Assembly (NCBI GenBank): GCA_037975125.1
Contig: CM075852.1
Span: 16,381,319-16,445,318 of the forward strand
Reading direction: 5' to 3'
Source: Latrodectus hesperus
Taxonomy: Eukaryota; Arthropoda; Arachnida; Araneae; Theridiidae
Length of the DNA: 64,000 bases
The position numbers were made by a program, and so were the translations under genes. The notes under the pieces were generated by a model. It worked only from the letters and a program-made list of their open reading frames with translations, had not been told where the DNA came from and ran no database searches. Of the stretch, positions 56,293 to 64,000 are shown one piece after another (position 1 is the first letter of the stretch; each line of letters starts with the position of its first letter).

Positions 56293-56588
56293 GTAGGAGA
56301 ATCTGTTGTTTCTTGGAGAATTTGCAAGAGAATCTGTTGTTTCTCGGAGAATTTGCAGTAAGATCTGTTATTTCTTGGAGAATTTGCAGTAAGATCTGTT
56401 ATTTCTTGGAGAATTTGCAGTAAGATCTGTTATTTCTTGGAGAATTTGCAGGAGGATCTGTTTTTTCTCGGAGAATTTGCAGGAGAATCTGTTGTTTCTC
56501 GGAGAATTTGCAGGAGGATCTGTTGTTTCTTGGAGAATTTGCAGGAGGATCTGTTGTTTCTCGGAGAATTCGTAGGAAAATCTGTTGA
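56293..56588. repeat. 31-bp minisatellite, about 9.5 copies
   Basis: GGAGAATTTGC-type unit starts fall at 56315, 56346, 56377, 56408, 56439, 56470, 56501, 56532 and 56563, an exact 31-bp spacing throughout. Units differ by a few substitutions, and TAAGATCTGTTATTTCTT variants are grouped in the left half. Since 31 is not a multiple of three, one strand's reading cycles through three frames every 93 bp. This explains the overlapping open frames on both strands; they need not be genes. Confidence 0.97.
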
Positions 56589-58623
56589 ATTTTCGTTCCC
56601 TTGTATTCGTTATTGCAATGAAGATTAATAACAACCAATGCCGTTGCAGCCTACGCAATTATATACTACTTTTGATCATGACAGGATAAGTTTTACTGGA
56701 ATTGAATTACACTGCAAATTTGGCAAAAGATAGTAGAAATCGATTGAAGCTATAGTATGATTTTCATGGAGAAACGACCTTTTTAATGAGAATTAAACAA
56801 TTTCTTATGATTAAATATTCTAGAGTTCACTTCCTTTTTTATGTTATTTTTAATATAACAAAATCATGTAAAGTGTTTTTCAAACTGTCATGCTTTTGCT
56901 TACTTAATTTGAAAGCAGCTCTCTAATTCGATTATACCTAATAAATTGTATTAATTTTTTAGATATTAATTACAGAATTTATATTTTAAAATGTTTCACA
57001 TGTGAGAGATTCACTTGTTCTATAAAGTTGTTCACTAATTATAGAAGCTTGAAAATGTTGGCAAAATGAATAGTAAGATCGGATTGTTTTTAAAGAGTGG
57101 CCTTATTTAAACTTTAGTTAATGTTTACTTTTTAGGATTCTTAATTGTTTTTTACCTTTAAATAATAGTTAAACGAATACATATTGACATTTGTGTGAGT
57201 GGCTTATTATTCATAAAGTTTGTTAAATATGAGCGTGAATAAAGAAGAAAATTTTAACATTTAACTAAGTGAATTATTGACTCTAACATTTTTTGTTTGC
57301 AATTTCTTTCTTACATGAATTTAATAATTAGTTATAGTTTGCAAATAAACAGTAAATAAATAAAAATAAAAAATAAAATAAAGAATAATTTGTTGAGAAC
57401 GTATTTTTGTAGTATATTCAATTAGTTTGACATATTCGTTAATGTTTCAATTAGTAAAATTCATTTATAAATCTTACAGTAATATATGTTACTTTGTCAT
57501 AAATTATTTGCTATATTTATATTCCTTAAATCATTTTGAAAAAGTTAAATTAAGTTTCATTTCAGTGGGAAAAAGTCAAAATAAACAAGGTTGTGAAACA
57601 AGTGGCTATTTAGAAATATTATGATTATTTTTATAAACATTGCTACCTCGCATTTATTTTATTCGAATACATAGTAGAGTTTTAAGATTATATATTTAAA
57701 AACTGGATTTTATTTTTTATAATAATCTATCACTCGAATTATCCATACACAAATCTTACATATAATTTATACAGCACATAAATGATTTCATTACATGTAA
57801 ATGTCATTTCTGTGTAGTTAAAATTAATATAAATATTTTGAACTTGAATGGAATAAATAATACCGTGAAATAATCAATTGATATATATTTTTTTTAGTTC
57901 ATGAAGAATCATTGATATAGCATATAGAATATTGCTGAGGAAGTCTAGTTGAAAACAATTGATTTTTGTGATGAATAGACTTTATGCAAATGCATTTTCT
58001 CACTAAGCTAACTATTTCTAATAATTGATATATATTTTAATCTTTTGGTTGGTTGTTAATCTTAATTAGAAACTTAATGAAAGGAATGAAACTTTTTTTA
58101 CTGCACATGAGGATTAAGTTGGGAATATTTTTAATTGATTTTGTTGTTTAATTAAAAGTTAAGTTTTTGATGTTGAACAATAATTATAATCGGTGCGAGT
58201 TTCCTACCATTTTAATCAACGCATAAAACAGAATAAAATGTAGTAAATTCCTCATAAAGCTTTACTATTATTTGTAAAGAAATTACTAGTTATATAATCT
58301 TAAATACATAACAGGTTTGGTTAAGTTTCTTAAATATCTTACTTTGATCAATAAAGATTTGTATTAAATATTTTAATCTTTCTTAAGGTAGAATAAATTC
58401 TACCCAAGAAATGTGGAAAAGATGACATTCTTAATAAATTCCTATATTTTACAGTTAAAAAAGTTAAAGTTACAAAGGATTTGTAAAAAAATGAAATCTC
58501 ACGATACAACTTCTGACGAATGAATGGTGTCTTATAAACTTATAATATAAAGAGAAATAAATTATAATAATGGAAAACCATTTACATTTAAACTTCCTGT
58601 GATGATAGAATATATTATATTTT
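56589..58623. other. AT-rich stretch
   Basis: No feature recognised. Confidence 0.5.
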
Positions 58624-58722
58624 ATTGTTTAAAAATATTAAATAAAATATAATATTATTTTATTTAATATTTCTAAACAATGAAATTTATTTTATTTAAT
58701 ATAATATTAAATAAAATAAAAT
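58624..58722. repeat. cluster of AT-rich palindromes
   Basis: The arms 58624-58649 and 58656-58681 match at 25 of 26 positions around a 6-base spacer. A second, essentially perfect palindrome follows near 58687-58722 (TTTATTTTATTTAATAT and its complement). Both contain ATTAAATAAAATA, so one may have been copied from the other. Confidence 0.8.
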
Positions 58723-60351
58723 ATAAATTTAGAAATTTAAAATATATCTATAATTATATAGATTTTATAAAAAATTGTTTCATAGAATTAGTTTGATGAT
58801 GTTAAATGAATTTCTTAGAATCATGGAACTATGAATATGAAAAATATGAATCATTATTGTATGTGTAGAACCTATTCACTTTGTTTAGCTTTAAGCTCTT
58901 GATTTATGAACTTCATAGATTTTGCGAATCATAAAGTTTATATTTAAAACTTTCTCACTTGAAGTTATTTGTTATTCAAATCTATTCATAAAATATTTAT
59001 AATTATGACTCATGCGTGCCAGATAGTGAAAGAGGCGTGACAAAATTAAATAAATATAATTCAAGAAAACTATAAATTTCTGATAATTAAAACAGAAAAT
59101 ACTCAGGAACTTTTGGCGTCATTGTGACAGATTTGGTAACCGGTTTAGTGGAGAATAAAAGATAATTTCATAAATAATAATAATAATATGCATTTATTGG
59201 AATTCTAAAATTGATATTTAGACAGTAATATCTTTCTGACAAATCATTTCTCTCTAGAATTTAATTACTTGACAAAATTTGAAGTATGACGTTGCTTTAA
59301 ATTTTCTTTCATTATTTGTCTTTAATTATTTCAGAAAAAGAATCGAGATAAATCAATACGAGAAAGGTTTTGTCAAACTTACTTGATATCCAGTAGGATT
59401 TTGAAATTTGTCTTGTAATATTTGTAACAAGAATATGTTTCTATTTGACTGTTTTCATTTAAAATAAAGCTTTATTCTTTTCTGGATATTAAATGATGTG
59501 CGATCATTCTTTTTTTAATCAAAGATCACACACTTAATATCTCTCAGTTCTCGATTGGGAGGAGATATTATATGAAAAGCCTTTCTTGCTTCTCACAAAG
59601 TCAAATGCAATCGGAAATTTTAATAATGTCGGAAAAGAAATAAATTATTTCTGCATTGTCACATAATATTGAGAGTAAACTGTAGGAAACATTCAGAAGT
59701 AGTCTTTAATTTTAAAATTGAAATTAAGAATAAATATAAAATTTATAATGAGACTTATATGTTTTCTGCTTTATTTTTGAAAGTGCATTCTATTTTCACA
59801 AACTTAAGAATTCTACAGTATGTTTTTTAATAGTAATTTTTTCTTTTAAAAAAATGAAACTTTTTTTTTGCACGAAAACTAATAACGTTGTCAAACAGAT
59901 AGTTTAAAATGTACAAAGATTAAAGTTTGTCATGATTTACTTCATTCGTTAGCGATACTTCTTAAAGAATTTTTGATTTATTACCAATGTTAATTAAGTT
60001 AGTATATTTGCACAAATATACAATATATGACGCATAAAAAATGCTATTTAAAAGGGGGACTTATTATTTTAACTATTATTTGTTAATAATGAAGCTGCAA
60101 ATTTTAATATTTTTAGTTAAAACTTATTTATTTTAAAAAAGAAATCCAGAAAAATAATTTTTCATATAATAATTGTTATGAACCTAGGGTGGCAATGTAT
60201 ATATATATTTTTTTCTTTGTTTTATTTTAGGAATAAAAAAGCCATTATCTGTTTATTTTTCTTAATTTTGTATACTTTAGAAAATAGAAGTACATATAAT
60301 TTTATTTCCACTTTCGTACAATTGATTGCATTAAAGTACTGAATTGTTGTT
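58723..60351. other. AT-rich stretch
   Basis: Nothing recognised. Confidence 0.5.
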
Positions 60352-60738
60352 GGTGTTACTTATGACACTTGGACAAGCCAAGCTCACTCTGCCGTCGGCT
60401 ATGCGAATTTAAGTCAATAGGATAAGTCTCTCGTTTTAACCTAAGCACCACAGAGGTGAAAGCACTGCTTGGCTCTAAATACTCCTCCGATAGATGGCGC
60501 CACCAGAGGAAATGCTCCCTGAATTTTGACATTGATCTGTTCTGGAGATGTGGAGAGGAAATTTTCTTCAGACCATTACACCCATGGTAACTACTTAATG
60601 ACCGACCATAGGACTTTCAATTCCACATATTTAACGAGCACGTATATCATATCTACTCGGTTGGTCTTTGGATGCACTGGAAAACCCCCTCTACCGGACA
60701 GGAGGCCGATGCCCTAACCACTGAGCTACTACAGCCCA
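60352..60738 (-). mobile_element. tRNA-headed SINE (family D)
   Basis: It is homologous to the 42.3 kb copy over its whole length. On the minus strand: GGGCTGTAGTAGCTCAGTGG, TTAGGGC (A box), a weakened B-box region, GGTGTAATGGTCTGAAGAAA, and an end AGTGTCATAAGTAACACCAA with a CAACAA tail. It is more diverged than the 42 kb copy. Confidence 0.85.
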
Positions 60739-62087
60739 GTGCTGTTATGTAAAATTATCCGTTTAGTTCTGTTTGAAAGCTATTGATTATTAAAATATTA
60801 ATAGATTAGATTAAAATGATCATAAAATTTATATATTTCTTAAAATTTATATAATATTTCTTAAATATATGTTTTCAGGAATGAAAAGCAGATTGAGTAT
60901 TTGATTGATTTAAAATAATATTGATTGTTTGATTTCTTCTGTTAGTACAATTATATTTATCTTTAAACAAAAACCCAGGATCAGGGGAGTAACGCACTTA
61001 AAAGAATATTTATAATTGTAATTATCTCAAAAAAGTTTGAAAGGAAATTCTCATTGAGAGATATTTGCTTATTTTATACATAATTTCTATAAATTAAAAA
61101 AATCTGGAATTATTTTTTCTTGTCAGTTTCTGGATTGATTGAATCAATTAAGAAATTGGCTTTTTCTTTGTAATTTTTATTGAAAATACTTCCTTGACTT
61201 AAACTTCTGCCTATGTAATCAACTTGTTAATCTTCTTTTTGATTAAAAAACTGTTTAAGTGTTTTATTTAATTTTGAAAAATTTATAATGTCATTACCTA
61301 CAGAATATAATTTCTAAAATAAAATGTTGCAACATTTATAAAAATATTTCTAACAACTCAAGACATAAAATTACATCTAACTATAATCGAAAAGATAACG
61401 ATATTTATTTTTCAATATTTAATAACGTTCATTTCTCTTCTAAGAATCTACAATCCAATTATTTTCTTGATTACAAACATTAGATATTTCTTTTCTATCA
61501 TCGAATCTTATTATAACACAAAGTAATCTTAAGAGGATATCTTTGTTTCTTATCTTGTCATCTTTTCCCACAATAAAAGTACTACTTTTTTCCCATTTTT
61601 CATTTTATTTCAAGCCCTCAAGGTAAGTTTAAAGCAAAGTTTGTCCGTTGCTTGTCTAACTTTCAAACATTTTAAAAGTTAATCTTGTAAAAGAATCAAA
61701 CATTTTCAAGCCTCAAGCAACATTTTAATTTACCTCATGAAGATATTTTTTTATTGTTAGTTTCTGAAATGTTGAGTTTTGCAAATGAAAAGATTGAAAG
61801 TTCATGTTTTGGGACTTCTAATTCTTCCACTTATGAACAAAGAATGTTTTAAAATACAGTTTTTGTATATACAGTTCTTGTATATTTATTTTTTAGTTGT
61901 ATTTAAACAAGAAATGAAATTTATATATTTTTCATTTTTAATTCTAATTAATTTGTAACATTGTTAGATATTTACATCTTGTTGAAAATGTTATTTTATT
62001 TAATAAATCCAACGAAATAAGAATATAAAATTAGACAAAATATTGCTAAAATTAGATAAGAGCATTCGGGATTTTAATTCAGGCAAG
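60739..62087. other. AT-rich stretch
   Basis: No feature recognised. Confidence 0.5.
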
Positions 62088-62100
62088 CATATTTACATTG

Positions 62101-62381
62101 TTGCTGTCGTGTGCCAAGTAGGCTGGCAATATGAGGTGCGCTGCTCCACTTTTCATACTAAACCATATTTTGGTGTGGAGTCCGACTTCCTCAGTACACA
62201 CATGCCATAGGGACCCGTTTATAGGGTAGGCAACCATTCACAACCCATTCATACAAGGAAAGGACAAAGATAAGATAGATAGAGAGAGAAAAAAAGTACA
62301 TCCATGCCTGAACCGGTATTCGAACCCAGGACCTCCCCATTCGCAGTCAGGCACTCAGATCAGTAGACAGGGTGAACGGCA
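62101..62381 (-). mobile_element. tRNA-headed SINE (family B)
   Basis: The element lies between near-identical direct repeats CATATTTACATTG (62088-62100) and CATATATACATTG (62382-62394), matching at 12 of 13 positions. On the minus strand it has GAGTGCCTGACTGCG, a B box GGGTTCGAATACC, TTCAGGCATGGATG, the GTGGAGCAGCGCACC block and the end CACACGACAGCAACAA. It is the same family as 16.5 kb. Confidence 0.92.
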
Positions 62382-62600
62382 CATATATACATTGATTTTT
62401 TTATTTATGAATATTAGTCAATCAAAATTAAAATGTCTGAAATCTCATAATGTAATTGTAAATTATAAAGTTTACAAAGCAAACTAAAAAAAAAAAGGAA
62501 ATTATGAAGTTTACAAAAATATTATTAAATTATGTCAAGGAAATTTGAATTGAAAATTTCCCTTTTCAATTTTCTTATTTATAATTCAAATTTGTTAGGT

Positions 62601-62651
62601 AAGGCAAGGCAATAAAACAAATTGTTACCAATTTGCTTTATTACCTTGCTT
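62601..62651. repeat. imperfect inverted repeat
   Basis: AAGGCAAGGCAATAAAACAA at 62601 onward pairs with the complement of TTGCTTTATTACCTTGCTT ending near 62651, with a few mismatches and a short loop. The sequence to 62830 is GC-moderate and unassigned. Confidence 0.7.
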
Positions 62652-63082
62652 TGAGGCAAAAATGAGGATACTTTTACTTCCGGCCTTGATATTGCAAAGA
62701 ATCCCTACTTCCGACCTGTGAAAATCTCAAGTGGGTGTCAAGATAATGAGAAGGAAAATCAGGGAATCGGCCAGTGAACTTCGAAAAGGATGGACGACTT
62801 TCTCGGTGTTCAGACAGCAAGCAAATTTTAATTTTCTTCTATGTGATTATTTGTAATTATGAATGTAATGTTGTCTTTCAGTAAGTAGTGTGTTTGTCTA
62901 AAATATAATAAATGATTAACTTAAAAAATCTTTCTATTTCGATACTGCACAATATGTATTAGAATACTATTTCATTTAACGGTCAGTTAAATATAGTTAC
63001 AATTTTAGCTTAAAAGACAGAACAATTTATAAAAACAATCAATCAAAGAGACTTTAAATTTGCTTTTCCAGCATGTGCCACC

Positions 63083-63385
63083 ACTGTAGGCTGGCTAATT
63101 CAAGAGATTCTTTGTGGTTCTCTGAAGGTGGTGAGTTCGAGTCCTGGCTTAACCGAAAATCCATATTATTTATTAAATATCTGGGGCTGATTAAACAGAT
63201 AGTGGTCAAAATGCTCTCCAAGTGAAATGATGGCTCTGACTTGCCAAATTTATCATTAAGGAGTGTTCTGCTTGATTCTTTCTTCTTCTAAGAAGAAGAA
63301 TTCCACCTGGCTCCGTCAACTCATTGTAAGGCCCAACTTAGGGCTAAGTACAGGGAAATATGCTCACTCAACAACACGAATCTTT
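63083..63385 (+). mobile_element. tRNA-headed SINE (family E)
   Basis: The B box GAGTTCGAGTCCTGG lies near 63131. The body has AAATGCTCTCCAAGTGAAAT and GATGGCTCTGAC. The end TCACTCAACAACACGAA again has a CAACAAC-type terminus. The A-box region is poorly preserved. Confidence 0.75.
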
Positions 63386-64000
63386 CCATCATTCACAAAA
63401 AGCACAATGATTAAAATTTAGAAATTTGAAGAGATTTTGTGATGGAAATAGACAAAGCAGCGGGGGTTTTGAAAAAGCAAGCATAAAATATTTCTGTTCT
63501 TTCTGCATTTTTGTGAAATTTATGACAGTGAACTTTAGTTATAGGAACTATAATCAGCTTAAATTTCTTGAAAATTTTCTAAAAGATTTAAAACTTAATG
63601 AATTACACCGTTCAAGACACCATTCTTCTTTCTTAATTAGATGTTCATAAAAGATGAGTTATCCTATATAACATTCCTCAAATATTTATAAAACTTAAAA
63701 AAAAATATTTAAACCATCGTGTATTTTTCAGTTAGTGTTTAAAAATACTTTGGAAAGGAAATTATGAAATAGCTTAAAAATTAAGAAAGTAACCCAAGAA
63801 ATTAATTATTAATCTGTTTTATTCATTTAAATATTTATCTGTTCTGAAGCATGAAGTTAAATTCGTGATTGTTTAATAGTCTATTGACTTTTAAAAATAT
63901 TCTAGAAAACTTAATTTTTAGTCAGCTAGAATTCAAAAATTACAAGAAAATTTATTATCTTACACAAGCAGTTGAAGTGTGGTGAATATTATATTCTTGA
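63386..64000. other. AT-rich stretch to window end
   Basis: No gene recognised. Confidence 0.5.

Noticed and set aside
56293..56588. CRISPR array
   Set aside because: The 31-bp units are contiguous with no spacers, and the genome is eukaryotic.
56368..56658. Asn/Pro-rich repeat protein on the minus strand
   Set aside because: The 31-bp minisatellite stays open in several frames on both strands; no start context, splice site or domain supports a gene.

Overview
The window is AT-rich, gene-poor eukaryotic nuclear DNA. It has no operons, no ribosome-binding sites and no long open frames. Most frames are broken transposon coding remnants or translations of (TA)n and (TATC)n microsatellites. The Tc1-type transposase at 10.2-11.2 kb, the abundant tRNA-headed SINEs, the jockey/I-like LINE C-termini and the very long (TA)n tracts fit an arthropod. 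An arachnid, probably a spider, is my best guess; this rests on recalled family resemblance, not a search.

Layout. 0.9 kb: perfect 23-bp hairpin. 1.95-2.2 kb: 19-bp minisatellite split by a SINE. 4.3-4.7 kb: (TA)n. 5.0-6.2 kb: Tc1 fossil (minus) abutting a degenerate LTR (plus). 8.1 kb: (CA)n/(TA)n. 10.0-11.3 kb: best preserved Tc1 pseudogene, ending at (TA)n. 12.1-12.9 kb: TATCGATA cluster and 74-bp tandem repeat. 13.3 kb: long (TA)n. 14.2 kb: weak Tc1 trace. 14.56-15.12 kb: hAT-type MITE with 8-bp TSD. 16.5 kb: SINE with TSD. 18.1-19.1 kb: SINE and 5'-truncated LINE. 20.4-21.2 kb: LINE RNase H pseudogene. 22.09-22.69 kb: solo LTR inside (TA)n. 24.4-25.04 kb: the one plausible host locus, a promoter-like block followed by a short first coding exon with a good splice donor. 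28.7 and 31.1 kb: two copies of one MITE family. 29.60-30.39 kb: internally deleted hAT element. 32.2-33.07 kb and 46.53-47.31 kb: two copies, each with exact TSDs, of a short LINE derivative sharing one internal junction. 33.4-33.95 kb: 261-bp tandem duplication. 39.3 kb: (TATC)n/(TA)n. 42.0-42.7 kb: chimeric SINE beside a full SINE. 44.0 kb: 44-bp hairpin next to a SINE. 46.4-48.5 kb: scrambled mariner fossil hosting the 46.5 kb LINE derivative. 50.0-50.7 kb: LINE ORF2 C-terminus. 53.9 kb: (TA)n. 54.6-55.0 kb: weak Tc1 trace. 56.3-56.6 kb: exact 31-bp minisatellite. 58.6 kb: palindrome cluster. 51.4, 60.4, 62.1 and 63.1 kb: SINEs.

The elements relate to each other mainly through parasitism and nesting. 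Several SINE families with different tRNA-like heads share ACAACAAC-type 3' ends, which suggests shared LINE machinery. The 18.5 kb LINE and the two short derivatives share a 3'UTR and an AAG-rich terminus, so the derivatives look like a trans-mobilised non-autonomous family. The only candidate host gene (24.9 kb) would be transcribed rightwards with a long first intron. Its remaining exons were not recognised, and it cannot be named from 39 codons.
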